DNA of 64,000 bases from Colwellia sp. RSH04 (GTDB lineage Bacteria > Pseudomonadota > Gammaproteobacteria > Enterobacterales > Alteromonadaceae). A program made the position numbers and the translations under genes. The notes beneath the pieces were generated by a model. That model saw only the letters and a list, made by a program, of their open reading frames with translations. It had not been told where the DNA came from and did no database searches. Below are positions 9,192-19,355 of this stretch, in pieces. Numbering within the stretch: the first letter of the stretch is position 1; each line of letters opens with the position of its first letter. The stretch covers positions 62,001 through 126,000 of the forward strand of contig NZ_QXIO01000009.1 in NCBI RefSeq assembly GCF_003545765.1. The letters run 5' to 3'.

Positions 9192-10679
9192 TTATTTATG
9201 ATGACTTAGCATTTTATTGAATAAAGTCTTCATTTCACTAGAGACATTTTTATCCATAACACTAACTATATAAATAGCTAAAGAACACATTATAAACCCT
9301 GGTACAATTTCATAAACAACAGAGCTTAATGAGTTGCCGTTAATTGTGACAGGGGCATAAATCCAAAATAATACAGTCGCAGCACCTGCAACAATACCTG
9401 CTAATGCTCCATTTTTAGTCATCTTAGACCAGTATAAACTACCAATAACCACAGGTCCAAAAGCGGCACCAAACCCAGCCCACGCATTACTAACTAGACT
9501 TAATATGGTGCTATTGCGATCGTACGCTAAGAAAATGGCCACTAAAGCAACAATCAACACAGATATACGACCAACCAAGACTAACTGTTTTTCACTCGCC
9601 TCTTTATTTAAAAAGGCTTGATAAAAATCCCCCGTTAACGAGCTAGATGTCACTAAGAGTTGCGAAGAAATAGTACTCATAATCGCCGCTAATATTGCTG
9701 CCAATAAAAAGCCAGCCACAAGAGGATTAAATAAAAGCTGTGACAACACAATAAAGATTGTTTCGGCATCATCAAGTTTCAACCCTGTTTTTTGAACATA
9801 AGCGATACCAGCAAAACCTGTTGCCATAGCACCGATGAGTGATACTATCATCCAACTCATGCCTATACGCCTTGCTGTTGGCATATCTTTCACACTACGT
9901 ATCGCCATAAAACGTACGATAATATGAGGTTGACCAAAGTAACCTAACCCCCAAGCCATCGCAGAAATTATTCCTAGTAAAGTCATACCACTAAAGGCAT
10001 TAAGTAACTCAGGGTTTATCTGCTTGACCGCTGTATGTACTTCCTCAATCCCGCCCACTTCATTTAATGTAACAACGGGTACTAACACCAAAGCTACAAA
10101 CATGATGCACCCTTGAACAAAGTCTGTCAGGCTAACAGCAAGAAAGCCGCCAAACAAAGTGTACGCAACCACAACACCCGCGGTGACATATAGCCCTATT
10201 TCGTATGATAGTCCAAATGAGCTTTCAAACAGTTTACCCCCAGCAACAATACCGCTTGAAGTATATAAAGTGAAAAACACAACAATTACAATAGAAGAGA
10301 CTACTCTCAATAGTCGCGTTTTATCTTCAAATCTATTTTCAAAAAAGTCAGGTAAGGTAATAGAATTATTAGCAATCTCTGTGTAAGTTCTTAACCTTGG
10401 CGCAACAATTAAATAATTTAAGAAAGCGCCTAAAATAAGGCCTATACCAATCCAAAGGCTACTAACTCCTGATAAATACATTGCTCCAGGCAGGCCCATT
10501 AACATCCAGCCACTCATGTCAGAAGCGCCAGCAGATAATGCGGCAACACTAGGCGTTAAACTTCTTCCTCCCAACATATATCCAGAGACATCACTGGTCG
10601 ATTTTTTATAAGCATATAAACCTATACCTAACATAGCGATAAAATAAAGGGCTAACGAAAACAGTGTACTAAATTCCAA
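9192..10679 (-). CDS. putP: Sodium/proline symporter PutP
   Basis: A sodium:solute symporter of about 495 residues with 12-13 hydrophobic segments. PutP hallmarks are visible: GYMLGGRSL near the N-terminus, LSAGASDMSGWMLMGLPGA, SGIVAGGKLFESSFG, and GWGLGYFGQPHIIVRFMA, all very close to E. coli PutP. It imports proline with sodium across the inner membrane. The frame continues to a TTG at 10700, but a TTG at 10679 (giving MEFSTLFSLALYF) has a GGAG five bases upstream and matches the family's usual N-terminus, so it is preferred. No putA is adjacent. Confidence 0.93.
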   Translation of the reverse strand: MEFSTLFSLALYFIAMLGIGLYAYKKSTSDVSGYMLGGRSLTPSVAALSAGASDMSGWMLMGLPGAMYLSGVSSLWIGIGLILGAFLNYLIVAPRLRTYTEIANNSITLPDFFENRFEDKTRLLRVVSSIVIVVFFTLYTSSGIVAGGKLFESSFGLSYEIGLYVTAGVVVAYTLFGGFLAVSLTDFVQGCIMFVALVLVPVVTLNEVGGIEEVHTAVKQINPELLNAFSGMTLLGIISAMAWGLGYFGQPHIIVRFMAIRSVKDMPTARRIGMSWMIVSLIGAMATGFAGIAYVQKTGLKLDDAETIFIVLSQLLFNPLVAGFLLAAILAAIMSTISSQLLVTSSSLTGDFYQAFLNKEASEKQLVLVGRISVLIVALVAIFLAYDRNSTILSLVSNAWAGFGAAFGPVVIGSLYWSKMTKNGALAGIVAGAATVLFWIYAPVTINGNSLSSVVYEIVPGFIMCSLAIYIVSVMDKNVSSEMKTLFNKMLSHHK

Positions 10680-10860
10680 AACATCTCCAACAAATAACAA
10701 AAATTAAGTCGTCTAACCTAGCAAAAATGGCAAAAAAAAGATACCGCTGTACCTAAAATGTATAAATTATAAAAATAAACAACAAAACTAATGAAAAATA
10801 ACGCGCTATACCATATATTCAATAGTATGAACCTTTTACGAAGTAGACAGTCAATAATTT

Positions 10861-12081
10861 ATGATTTTTTATGCCGCTAGACAGCCAATTTTAGATAAGA
10901 GCAAAAAGCTTTTTGCCTATGAATTATTATTTCGCGACAGTATTGATAATGTTTTTCCTGATATAGATGGCGATGAAGCAACCAGTAAAATGATAGAAGC
11001 TAGCCAATTCAATATGGGGATTAGTGAATTTACTGGAAGTAAGCCTGCTTTTATTAATTTTACTCAAGATACACTGACGCAAGGCTACGCTGAAATGCTT
11101 GCGCCTGAAGAAGTTGTTATAGAAATTCTTGAAACGGTAAAGCCAGGTAAAAAACTACTGGCACAATGTAAAGATCTTCACAGTAAAGGCTATACCATTG
11201 CCCTTGATGATTACGAACATCAAAGTGTTTGGGCACATTTTTATCCTTTTATTAAAATTATTAAAGTCGATATACAATCAACCAGCCTTGATGAAATTAA
11301 AACGATTATTACCGCAACAAAAGGGCATGAACATATTCAGTTACTTGCTGAAAAAGTAGAGACTTATGAAGAATATAATCAACTCCTTCAAATGGGTTTT
11401 GAGTTTTTCCAAGGCTTCTTTTTTGCTAAACCTGAAATCGTCAAAACTAAAACGCTCTCGCCATCACAATTAGCTATGGCTGAACTTCTTTATGAAACAT
11501 CTAAAACTGAATTAGACTTGAATAGCATCACCAGTGTTTTTGAACGTGATGTTTCTCTTTCATACAAGTTATTACGTTATGCTAATTCTGCCATTTTTAG
11601 GCGTAGAAGTGAGATATCAACAATAAAACAAGCCTTAGTCATTTTAGGCTCAGGCGAGCTTAAGCGCTTTTTGGGAGTAATGTTTGCTATAACTGCAAAT
11701 CCTGACAAACCAACAGAATTAATTAAATTGGCAATGACAAGAGCCAAATTCTGCGAATTAGTTGCACAAGATATCAGATCCCAGTTAGATGTTTCTATCG
11801 CCTTTTTAACCGGTTTATTATCAAAAATTGATGCCATTCTCGATGAACCGATGGAAAGTGTGATGGAAAAGCTACCCCTGGCTCAAGAAATAAAAGACCC
11901 CCTACTAACGAAGAAAGGCCCTATGGCTGCGTTAATTAAGTTAGTTGAGTTGATAGAGCTGGCTGAATGGGATAAAACCAATATTGTCATCGAGAAATTA
12001 AAGCTTAATAAAGACAAAGCGGTTGAACATTACAATCAAGCGCTTACTTGGGCTGACGAACAAACTGACCTAACAACATAA
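10861..12081 (+). CDS. EAL-HDOD protein with degenerate EAL motif (YuxH/CdgJ type)
   Basis: A 406-residue protein. Residues 1-200 are an EAL-like domain: AARQPILDKSKKLFAYELLF opens it, EVVIEILETV replaces the metal-binding motif region, ALDDYEH and KVDIQS are present, and GFEFFQGFFFAKPE ends the domain. The glutamate-alanine-leucine signature is altered to ELL, so cyclic-di-GMP hydrolysis is doubtful. Residues ~205-395 form an HDOD domain (SLSYKLLRYANSAIF, ISTIKQALVILG). Relatives such as Vibrio CdgJ affect motility and biofilm. It is monocistronic, divergent from putP with 160 bases between, and ends at a long palindromic terminator. Confidence 0.88.
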   Translation: MIFYAARQPILDKSKKLFAYELLFRDSIDNVFPDIDGDEATSKMIEASQFNMGISEFTGSKPAFINFTQDTLTQGYAEMLAPEEVVIEILETVKPGKKLLAQCKDLHSKGYTIALDDYEHQSVWAHFYPFIKIIKVDIQSTSLDEIKTIITATKGHEHIQLLAEKVETYEEYNQLLQMGFEFFQGFFFAKPEIVKTKTLSPSQLAMAELLYETSKTELDLNSITSVFERDVSLSYKLLRYANSAIFRRRSEISTIKQALVILGSGELKRFLGVMFAITANPDKPTELIKLAMTRAKFCELVAQDIRSQLDVSIAFLTGLLSKIDAILDEPMESVMEKLPLAQEIKDPLLTKKGPMAALIKLVELIELAEWDKTNIVIEKLKLNKDKAVEHYNQALTWADEQTDLTT

Positions 12082-12122
12082 TAATACATTCAAAATAATA
12101 CATTCAAAATAATATACTCAAA
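12081..12122 (+). repeat. Three tandem 14-bp AT-rich units
   Basis: The unit ATAATACATTCAAA occurs twice exactly (12081-12094, 12095-12108) and once with two changes (12109-12122), overlapping the end of the EAL-HDOD stop codon and leading to the terminator. No function is evident. Confidence 0.85.
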
Positions 12123-12129
12123 ATAAAGT

Positions 12130-12193
12130 TTAACCCGTACTAAAACAATAAAAGGAGCTTTACAGCTCCTTTTATTGTTTTAGTACGGGTTAA
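12130..12193. terminator. 64-bp perfect palindrome, bidirectional terminator
   Basis: Thirty-base arms (12130-12159 and 12164-12193) are exact reverse complements around a four-base loop TTAC. The inner stem GGAGCT/AGCTCC is followed by TTTTATTGTTTT on either strand, so it can terminate both the EAL-HDOD gene (plus) and galE (minus), whose 3' ends face it. Confidence 0.9.
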
Positions 12194-12220
12194 TAACAAA
12201 TGAACTTAAATTTAGTTTAG

Positions 12221-13243
12221 TTAATTGTACCCATTAGGATTTTTTGACTGCCATCGCCACGTATCAGCAATCATATCTGTAATAGAATATTGAGTTTTCC
12301 ATGCCAGTAATTCATTAGCAAGTGATGCATCAGCATAAACGGTTGCTAAGTCTCCTGCTCTTCTAGGCACAACTTTGTAAGGTATGCTAACACCGCTTAT
12401 TTCGCTAAAGTTATTCACTATTTCTAATACAGAAGTTCCGTTTCCAGTACCTAAATTGATTGCTTTACATCCCTTAATTGCCTCTAAGTTTTGTAATGCT
12501 TTTACATGCCCTAATGCTAAGTCAATAACATGGATATAATCTCTTACGCCTGTGCCGTCAATCGTATTGTAATCATCACCGAAAACTTGCAATTCTTTTA
12601 ATCGCCCTACCGCGACTTGAGATACATAGGGCAATAAATTATTTGGGATGCCGTTAGGGCTTTCACCTATAAGACCTGATTGGTGTGCTCCAATCGGGTT
12701 AAAATAACGTAAACAAGCAATTGACCAATCTGCATCACTTTTCGCTACATCAAATAAAATATTTTCAACCATTAGCTTTGTTTGACCATAAGGGTTGGTT
12801 GCCGAAGTTGTCATTCCCTCATGTAATGGAGATTCGTTATCACCATATACAGTTGCAGATGAACTAAAGACTAACTTTTTAACTTGATGTTTTTTCATCA
12901 CTTGCAATAAAGTGACCGTACCTGAAACATTATTATCATAATACGCTAATGGAATCTCATTTGACTCACCAACAGCTTTTAACCCAGCAAAGTGAATCAC
13001 AGCTTCAATAGTGTGCTGAGTAAAAATTCGCTCTAATGCTGATTCATCTCGAATATCAGCTTCAATAAAGGTAACGGTTTTATCCGTGATTTGCGTTATT
13101 CTTTCTAGTACCTTGGTTGATGAGTTAGATAAGTTATCAACAATCACAATATCCTGTTCTATATTCCCATCTGTTAACTGTAATAACTCAACAACAGTGT
13201 GGCTGCCTATATAGCCAGTACCACCGGTAATTAATAAACTCAT
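12221..13243 (-). CDS. galE: UDP-glucose 4-epimerase
   Basis: A 340-residue short-chain dehydrogenase-type epimerase. Visible are the NAD-binding GGTGYIGSHT at residues 7-16, VIHFAGLKAVGES, the catalytic SSSATVYGDNESP serine and the YxxxK motif in NPYGQTKLMVE, and the nucleotide-sugar binding LRYFNPIGAH. It interconverts UDP-glucose and UDP-galactose for Leloir metabolism and surface polysaccharide. It follows the DHH gene by 40 bases on the minus strand and may be the last gene of the cys-associated transcript; a strong terminator lies beyond it. Full length for the family. Confidence 0.96.
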   Translation of the reverse strand: MSLLITGGTGYIGSHTVVELLQLTDGNIEQDIVIVDNLSNSSTKVLERITQITDKTVTFIEADIRDESALERIFTQHTIEAVIHFAGLKAVGESNEIPLAYYDNNVSGTVTLLQVMKKHQVKKLVFSSSATVYGDNESPLHEGMTTSATNPYGQTKLMVENILFDVAKSDADWSIACLRYFNPIGAHQSGLIGESPNGIPNNLLPYVSQVAVGRLKELQVFGDDYNTIDGTGVRDYIHVIDLALGHVKALQNLEAIKGCKAINLGTGNGTSVLEIVNNFSEISGVSIPYKVVPRRAGDLATVYADASLANELLAWKTQYSITDMIADTWRWQSKNPNGYN

Positions 13244-13283
13244 TTAATATCCTATAAATACACTTTAATTATTATCTTATTCC

Positions 13284-14243
13284 CTACTGTTGATAATATT
13301 TTGCCACAGTATCGAAAAACTGACCAAGCATTTGTTCTGGTAATGCATTAATACCTGCCGCTGCAGCTCTTCCTCCACCTGTTGGAAATTGTGCACAGAC
13401 ATCACCAGCACCATGCTTATTATTGAGTGGAGCTCTTAAACTTACGGTATAAGAACTATCAATATTTTGTGTTAAAACTGCATGTGCTTTTTCAGGTGAT
13501 TCATTGGCTAAGGCATTACCAAAAACACCACTTATTCTGCGTGCCCAAGGCTCATCGGCTAATAAAACCGCTTTAACATTAGCTTGATCGGTTAATACGT
13601 CAGCTTCTTGAGCATTGTTCATATCTGAATGATAACGCTCTTTAAGCTGGGCAAATGCAGAGCCTTGTTCTGCAATTAAACTAAATGGATCGGGATAATT
13701 TAATAATAAGTTAAATAAATCTGCAGGTGCGTAGTATAGATCATCTATATCACGGCCATATCCGTTATAATTAATATATGTTCCCAGTTCACACAACAAT
13801 GCTTGTTTTTCTTCTGACAAATCATATTTTTCAGCTAATGATTGCGCTGATACTATCATATTATCGCCATATGCAGCGGCAATAGCCCAATAAGCATACT
13901 GTCCTTCTAAATACTCATTTACAAGAAGACTAGTGCAAGTATTGGGATCCGTATTAATAATGCTTTTCAGATGTTCTGAAGTAGGAATATGCCCACTTCG
14001 ATGGTGATCAACATAAAAGACGGGGACTTTCGCTTGCAATAAATCTTCTAGTGGTTGGTGATTTTTCTCAAGTGATATATCTAAAACCGTAACAGAGGTC
14101 GCTTCCTTCGCAGATACTTGCTTTAGTAAACTGATATCACGTTTAACCCCTGTGATTAATTGACTCTTTTTTGGGGTATTTAATCTAAGTTGTAATAGTG
14201 CAATGATGCCATCAGCATCACCGTTGAAAACATCAAAATGCAT
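13284..14243 (-). CDS. DHH/DHHA1 family phosphoesterase, possible pAp phosphatase
   Basis: A 319-residue protein. The DHH metal motifs are present: NGDADGI at residues 8-14, VTVLDIS, FYVDHHRSGH near residue 90, and AAYGDNM. The C-terminal DHHA1 part has HGAGDVCAQFPTGGGRAAAA. The family hydrolyses phosphate esters; members of the NrnA type remove nanoRNA and 3'-phosphoadenosine 5'-phosphate (pAp). It sits 91 bases downstream of cysC, and PAPS use releases pAp, so a pAp-clearing role is a reasonable inference, but substrate is not shown by the sequence. Confidence 0.82.
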   Translation of the reverse strand: MHFDVFNGDADGIIALLQLRLNTPKKSQLITGVKRDISLLKQVSAKEATSVTVLDISLEKNHQPLEDLLQAKVPVFYVDHHRSGHIPTSEHLKSIINTDPNTCTSLLVNEYLEGQYAYWAIAAAYGDNMIVSAQSLAEKYDLSEEKQALLCELGTYINYNGYGRDIDDLYYAPADLFNLLLNYPDPFSLIAEQGSAFAQLKERYHSDMNNAQEADVLTDQANVKAVLLADEPWARRISGVFGNALANESPEKAHAVLTQNIDSSYTVSLRAPLNNKHGAGDVCAQFPTGGGRAAAAGINALPEQMLGQFFDTVAKYYQQ

Positions 14244-14334
14244 AATTATCTCTTTTGGGCATTACGTAAATAGAGGTCACTACCGAGCTGATTAATTGGT
14301 GAGTTTTCCTCTAGCTAAAAATTTTATATTGCTA

Positions 14335-14937
14335 TTAATCACTAATAAACTGATGTTCAATTAAGTAATTAACAATTTGCTGAGCACACGCTTCTATTGA
14401 CTTCTCTGCAGTTTTAACATGTATTTGTGGTGATACAGGTACGTCATAAGTAGAGTCAATACCAGTAAAGTCTTTAATTTCACCAGCACGTGCTTTTTTA
14501 TATAAACCTTTAGGGTCACGTTGTTCACACACTGCTATTGGCGTATCAATAAACACTTCAATAAACTCACCTTGTTCAAGCTTTTCTTTTGCCATCGCTC
14601 TATCAGAAGCAAAGGGCGAAATGAAAGCCGTAGAAACAATAATGCCTGCATCTAAAAATAACTTAGCCACCTCAGAAATTCGACGAATATTTTCAATTCT
14701 AGCCTCATCAGTAAAACCTAAATCACCATTAAGTCCGTGCCTAACATTGTCTCCGTCTAGTAAGTAGCTATGACAAGCGCGTTGAAATAAAAGCGCATCA
14801 ACGGCATTAGCTACTGTTGATTTTCCTGAGCCGCTCAATCCGGTATACCATAGTAAACAAGGTTTTTGCGATTTAAGAGAAGCTCTTTGCTGCTTTGTTA
14901 CCTGTTGGTCATGCCAAACAGTATTATCTGTTTTCAT
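14335..14937 (-). CDS. cysC: Adenylylsulfate kinase
   Basis: A 200-residue APS kinase. Walker A is GLSGSGKST at about residues 34-42; [17 protein letters not shown] and [18 protein letters not shown] are the APS/ATP-binding segments; FIEVFIDTP and [20 protein letters not shown] are also typical. It phosphorylates APS to PAPS in sulfate assimilation. The start lies 23 bases after the SLC13 permease stop, so it belongs to the cysD-cysN-permease transcript. Normal length, no oddities. Confidence 0.96.
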   Translation of the reverse strand: MKTDNTVWHDQQVTKQQRASLKSQKPCLLWYTGLSGSGKSTVANAVDALLFQRACHSYLLDGDNVRHGLNGDLGFTDEARIENIRRISEVAKLFLDAGIIVSTAFISPFASDRAMAKEKLEQGEFIEVFIDTPIAVCEQRDPKGLYKKARAGEIKDFTGIDSTYDVPVSPQIHVKTAEKSIEACAQQIVNYLIEHQFISD

Positions 14938-14960
14938 TAATATTTACTCGACTCGCACTA

Positions 14961-16688
14961 TTAAAATGGAAAAATAATTGGGATCATAATCATAACAGTT
15001 ATGCTATAAACCAAAGAAATTGGCAGCCCAAATTTTATAAAATCCGTAAGTTTATAATTACCCGCATTATAAACCATAACATTGGTTTGATATCCGTATG
15101 GGCTGATAAAACTACCACTAGCAGCAAATGCAACCGCCATAACAAAAGGAATAGGATCAACATTTAAACCAAGTGCTATGTTATAAGCTACAGGAAACGA
15201 TAAAGCAGCCGCAGCACTGTTAGTTACCAACTCGGTCATAATTAACGTTAAAACAAAAATAACGATAAAAGCTAAATAGACACTTTGACCGTGTAATAAT
15301 GACTCTATTCCTGAGGCTATATTGGCAGCAATCCCGGTATTTTCAATAGCGGTTGCTAATGTTAACGCCCCCAGCACTATCATCCAAATCTCTAACGGAA
15401 AGCGCCTTTTAATTTCATTAACGGTAAGCGAACCACTGAAGATTAAAAAAGCGACATAGACAAATAACGCACTTAAAAGCGAAACGGGTGTGAAAACTGA
15501 AACGCCAATAGCTACGATAAAGCCCCAAACGGTGGTATGATCTCGCCAGCCACTCAGCATATTTTCTGTTTGACGACCTGACAGAATAAAGAAGTTTTTA
15601 CTTAAATTGGTTCGAGTTGAAAAATCTTGCCCTACCGCTAACACTAAAAAATCACCTGATTTTAAAACTATATCACCAAGCTTTCCTGATAATGCACACC
15701 CTTCCCTTCTAACGGCAACGACAGCCGCATCAAAGCGGGCACGAAAACCTGCTTTTTTAAGTGTTTTCCCCGCGATGGCTGAATCAGGCTTTAACAAGAC
15801 CTCTGTTAAGTTATCTTGTAATAAGTCATCTTGCTGAGCAAAGAGTGTTAAACCATCAAATTGTTGTAAGGTTAACACTTTGGAAATATCACCACTAAAA
15901 ATTAACTTATCTTTGGCTTGCACACTTTCTTCAGGAGTGACAGGAGAAATCAATTTGCCATGCCTGACAATTTCAACTAAAAACAGTGAATCTAAATTTC
16001 TTAACCCGTTATCCTCAATACTTTTACCTATTAGTGAAGAAGTCGATGACACTTTTGCTTCAAGTAAGTAATCATTAGTTTGTAGTTCGTCTTCTTCTAT
16101 AGTCGGTAAAGAATTAGCTCTTAGTAAGATAATAAATAAACAACTTAGTAGGGCTACAAGACCAATCGTTGTAAAATCAAAAAAACTAAAACCAGGGTTA
16201 CCTTGTTTCAACATTAAACTATTTACGATTAAATTAGTGGATGTCCCCACTAGAGTCAATGTACCACCTAAAATGGCAGCAAAAGATAACGGCAGTAATA
16301 ACTTACCTGAATTAATGAGTTTATTTTTTTTAACTGTATTGATTAATGTTGCGACAACCGCAGTATTGCTCATTAAAGCGGAAGCAAATGCAGTTCCAAG
16401 CAATAACCTTAAAGTAGATTTTATTTTTGAACCATTAAAGACACGTGTAGATAAGCGCCTAAGGATACTGGTTCGTTCAAAAGAAAAAGAACAGATAACC
16501 AGTAAAACTAACGTTACTAACCCTGGATTAACTGCGTTGGCTAATATGTCATCAACAGAAACAAAAGATAACGCTAAACAAAGTAAAATTGTGACAGAGA
16601 ACACACGCTCTGGTGCTCGTTGAAATTTAACCAAACTTGCGAAAGTGGCGATAAACACACCGATCATCAACCACTGTTCAACTGTCAT
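14961..16688 (-). CDS. SLC13-family permease with two TrkA-C domains, probable sulfate transporter
   Basis: A 575-residue membrane protein with about 11-12 hydrophobic segments split by a cytoplasmic insert (about residues 190-380) that carries two RCK/TrkA-C-like modules (KVSSTSSLIGKSIEDNGLRN; LLKPDSAIAGKTLKKAGFRA). The membrane halves have the SLC13/DASS features LMSNTAVVATLINTV with GGTLTLVGTSTNLIVN and, near the end, ELVTNSAAAALSFPVAYNIA with AASGSFISPYGYQTNVMVY. Placed between cysN and cysC, it most likely imports sulfate with sodium. No CysPTWA genes are nearby. Confidence 0.88.
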   Translation of the reverse strand: MTVEQWLMIGVFIATFASLVKFQRAPERVFSVTILLCLALSFVSVDDILANAVNPGLVTLVLLVICSFSFERTSILRRLSTRVFNGSKIKSTLRLLLGTAFASALMSNTAVVATLINTVKKNKLINSGKLLLPLSFAAILGGTLTLVGTSTNLIVNSLMLKQGNPGFSFFDFTTIGLVALLSCLFIILLRANSLPTIEEDELQTNDYLLEAKVSSTSSLIGKSIEDNGLRNLDSLFLVEIVRHGKLISPVTPEESVQAKDKLIFSGDISKVLTLQQFDGLTLFAQQDDLLQDNLTEVLLKPDSAIAGKTLKKAGFRARFDAAVVAVRREGCALSGKLGDIVLKSGDFLVLAVGQDFSTRTNLSKNFFILSGRQTENMLSGWRDHTTVWGFIVAIGVSVFTPVSLLSALFVYVAFLIFSGSLTVNEIKRRFPLEIWMIVLGALTLATAIENTGIAANIASGIESLLHGQSVYLAFIVIFVLTLIMTELVTNSAAAALSFPVAYNIALGLNVDPIPFVMAVAFAASGSFISPYGYQTNVMVYNAGNYKLTDFIKFGLPISLVYSITVMIMIPIIFPF

Positions 16689-16735
16689 TAATTATTCCTA
16701 AAAAAGCGCTATCTTTAATTACGCGTGCTAATTAC

Positions 16736-18139
16736 TTACGCTTTCGTAATATCGCGAGCACCCCAATGAGGGAAATGCTTACGTACTAAGGTATTAAACT
16801 CAAGTTCAAAAGCTGAATACTCGTGTACTTGTTCATCTAAGGCATGATTTATCATACCTGCACCTACCGTAATATTACTTAAGCGATCAACAATAATAAA
16901 AGCGCCTGTACCTTTGTTATCTTGGTAAGCATCAAAATGCAATGTTTCGCCAACAACAAAATCAACAGTACCAATGTCATTTACCGCCAGCTGAGAGCTT
17001 GGTAGTTTCTCCATAGTATTAACATCAAACTTGTTTGTTATGGTATCAGCGTGACCTGTTGTTACTTTACTACCATGCTTAATAAAATACTCTCGACCCG
17101 GTTCAAGTTCATTTTCATGCATCCAAACAACGGTTGCATTAAACTCTTTGGCTGAGGTGGGTAAATTACCCTTTTTAACAATAATTTCACCGCGAGAAAT
17201 ATCAATCTCATCTTCTAAGGTAATTGTAACCGCCATACCTTTATCAGCTCGTTCTAGGTTGCCATCAAAGGTGACAATCTCTTTAACAACACTCTCTTTA
17301 CCTGAAGGTAAAGCAACAATAGTATCGCCTACTAAAACGTGTCCCGACGCAATTGTGCCTGCAAAGCCTCTAAAGTCGAGGTTCGGACGATTTACATACT
17401 GTACTTGGAAACGAAATTGTGTGAATTCATCCTGTTCTTTAACATCAATAGTGTTTAGTAGCTTCATTAATGTGGCACCAGGGTACCAAGGCATATTTTC
17501 ACTTTCTTCAACAACATTATCGCCATTTAACGCTGACATTGGCACAAAACGAACATCATTAAAATTTAATGAATCAGCAAACTCACGATATTCCTTTTTA
17601 ATCTCTTGATAGCGCTCTTGCGAATAATCAACCAAGTCCATTTTATTAACCGCAACAACAATATGTTTAATGCCAAGTAACGAACAAATGAATGAATGTC
17701 GTCTGGTTTGTGTTTGAACGCCATACCTTGCATCAATCAAAATAATCGCTAAATCACACGTTGAAGCACCAGTAGCCATATTACGAGTATATTGCTCGTG
17801 ACCTGGCGTGTCAGCAATAATAAACTTACGCTTATCCGTTGAAAAATAACGATAGGCAACGTCAATGGTAATACCCTGCTCACGCTCCGATTGCAAACCA
17901 TCAACAAGTAAGGCTAAATCAACAGCTTCACCGGTAGTACCTGATTTTTTTGAATCATTTTCTATAGCGGCCAATTGATCTTCAAAAATCATTTTCGAAT
18001 CATGTAATAAACGGCCAATTAAGGTACTTTTACCATCATCAACACTGCCACAGGTTAAAAACCTAACCAGTTCTTTATTTTCATGTTGCTTTAAATAAGC
18101 TTGGATATCACTTTCTATTAAGTCTGATTGATGACTCAT
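16736..18139 (-). CDS. cysN: Sulfate adenylyltransferase subunit 1 (GTPase)
   Basis: A 467-residue EF-Tu-like GTPase. G1 GSVDDGKST at about residues 31-39, switch [19 protein letters not shown], and NKMD near residue 160 are intact, followed by beta-barrel domains. With CysD it forms ATP sulfurylase, coupling GTP hydrolysis to APS synthesis. It lacks a C-terminal APS kinase domain, consistent with a separate cysC two genes downstream. It follows cysD by 111 bases and precedes the permease by 47. Confidence 0.97.
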   Translation of the reverse strand: MSHQSDLIESDIQAYLKQHENKELVRFLTCGSVDDGKSTLIGRLLHDSKMIFEDQLAAIENDSKKSGTTGEAVDLALLVDGLQSEREQGITIDVAYRYFSTDKRKFIIADTPGHEQYTRNMATGASTCDLAIILIDARYGVQTQTRRHSFICSLLGIKHIVVAVNKMDLVDYSQERYQEIKKEYREFADSLNFNDVRFVPMSALNGDNVVEESENMPWYPGATLMKLLNTIDVKEQDEFTQFRFQVQYVNRPNLDFRGFAGTIASGHVLVGDTIVALPSGKESVVKEIVTFDGNLERADKGMAVTITLEDEIDISRGEIIVKKGNLPTSAKEFNATVVWMHENELEPGREYFIKHGSKVTTGHADTITNKFDVNTMEKLPSSQLAVNDIGTVDFVVGETLHFDAYQDNKGTGAFIIVDRLSNITVGAGMINHALDEQVHEYSAFELEFNTLVRKHFPHWGARDITKA

Positions 18140-18250
18140 TTCATTTCCTTAGTAAACCAAAGCAAAAGTTGCATTGGTTCATTATCAAATTAATGTCTAC
18201 TGTTAATTGTTTTAAGCCATTTAATAAAGTAAGTGGCTATAAAGATCAGC

Positions 18251-19150
18251 TTAGAAATAACCTTCCATTTTCTTTTTCTCCATCGAACCAGCGGAGTCAT
18301 GATCAATCACTCGCCCTTGTCGCTCAGAAGTTTTAGTTAACAGCATTTCTTGAATAATTTCTGGTAATGTTGCCGCATCAGACTCAACAGCTCCCGTTAA
18401 CGGATAACAGCCTAATGTTCTAAAGCGAACATTTTTCATTTGGATTTCTTCATCATCAGCAATAGGCATGCGATCATCATCAACCATAATTAACGTACCA
18501 TCACGCTCTACAACAGGGCGCTTTTCTGATAAATACAAAGGCACAATTGGAATACTTTCTAAATAGATATATTGCCAAATATCAAGCTCAGTCCAATTTG
18601 ATAAAGGGAATACACGAATGCTTTCGCCTTTATTTACTTTACCGTTATATACATTCCATAATTCTGGGCGTTGGCTTTTTGGATCCCAGCGATGGTTAGT
18701 ATCTCTAAACGAGTAGACACGCTCTTTAGCACGCGACTTTTCCTCATCACGGCGTGCACCACCAAAAGCCGCATCAAAACCATATTTGTTTAATGCCTGT
18801 TTCAACCCTTGAGTTTTCATGACATCAGTATGCTTTGCACTACCATGGGTAAATGGCCCTATACCCATAGCTAAGCCTTCTGGGTTTTTATGCACTAATA
18901 ATTCAAAGCCATAATCTTTAGCCATTTGATCACGAAAGGCGATCATCTCTTTAAATTTCCAATCTGTATCAACATGTAAAAGAGGGAAAGGGATTTTACC
19001 TGGTGCAAAGGCTTTTCTTGCTAGGTGTAATAACACAGCAGAGTCTTTACCCACTGAATACAACATAACGGGGTTATCAAATTCAGCAGCAACTTCACGA
19101 AATATATGGATTGATTCAGCTTCAAGCTTTTTTAAATGGGTTAAATTCAT
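18251..19150 (-). CDS. cysD: Sulfate adenylyltransferase subunit 2
   Basis: A 299-residue protein of the PP-loop ATP pyrophosphatase type: [18 protein letters not shown] near residue 30, [31 protein letters not shown], and [15 protein letters not shown]. It adenylylates sulfate with CysN. It is the first gene of the sulfate operon on the minus strand; the ~200 bases upstream hold an imperfect palindrome at 19262-19296 that could be an operator. Confidence 0.97.
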   Translation of the reverse strand: MNLTHLKKLEAESIHIFREVAAEFDNPVMLYSVGKDSAVLLHLARKAFAPGKIPFPLLHVDTDWKFKEMIAFRDQMAKDYGFELLVHKNPEGLAMGIGPFTHGSAKHTDVMKTQGLKQALNKYGFDAAFGGARRDEEKSRAKERVYSFRDTNHRWDPKSQRPELWNVYNGKVNKGESIRVFPLSNWTELDIWQYIYLESIPIVPLYLSEKRPVVERDGTLIMVDDDRMPIADDEEIQMKNVRFRTLGCYPLTGAVESDAATLPEIIQEMLLTKTSERQGRVIDHDSAGSMEKKKMEGYF

Positions 19151-19261
19151 TTGTCAGTACAAACTATTATGAAAAATTATGGCGCTAATATTGCCACACC
19201 TCTGTAGAGGTTTCCATATAATAAACAGCTTCGATATAACCAAAGCGAATAAGGATAGTGG

Positions 19262-19296
19262 TTTTTATAGGGGTTACTCTACAACACCTATAAAAA
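19262..19296. promoter_or_regulatory. 14-bp inverted repeat upstream of cysD
   Basis: Arms 19262-19275 and 19283-19296 (core TTTTTATAGG / CCTATAAAAA) pair with one mismatch around a seven-base spacer, about 110 bases upstream of the cysD start. There is no T-tract typical of a strong terminator on the cysD side beyond the arms. It could be an operator for the sulfate operon or a transcript hairpin; the sequence does not decide. Confidence 0.45.
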
Positions 19297-19311
19297 TAAC
19301 GTTCTATATGA

Positions 19312-19337
19312 AAAAACCAGCCACAAAGCTGGTTTTT
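19312..19337 (-). terminator. Rho-independent terminator of the ComEA-type gene
   Basis: Arms AAAAACCAGC (19312-19321) and GCTGGTTTTT (19328-19337) around CACAAA. It lies 19 bases past the stop of the minus-strand helix-hairpin-helix gene and precedes cysD on the same strand. Confidence 0.85.
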
Positions 19338-19355
19338 AAGGGTAAGCAAACACAG

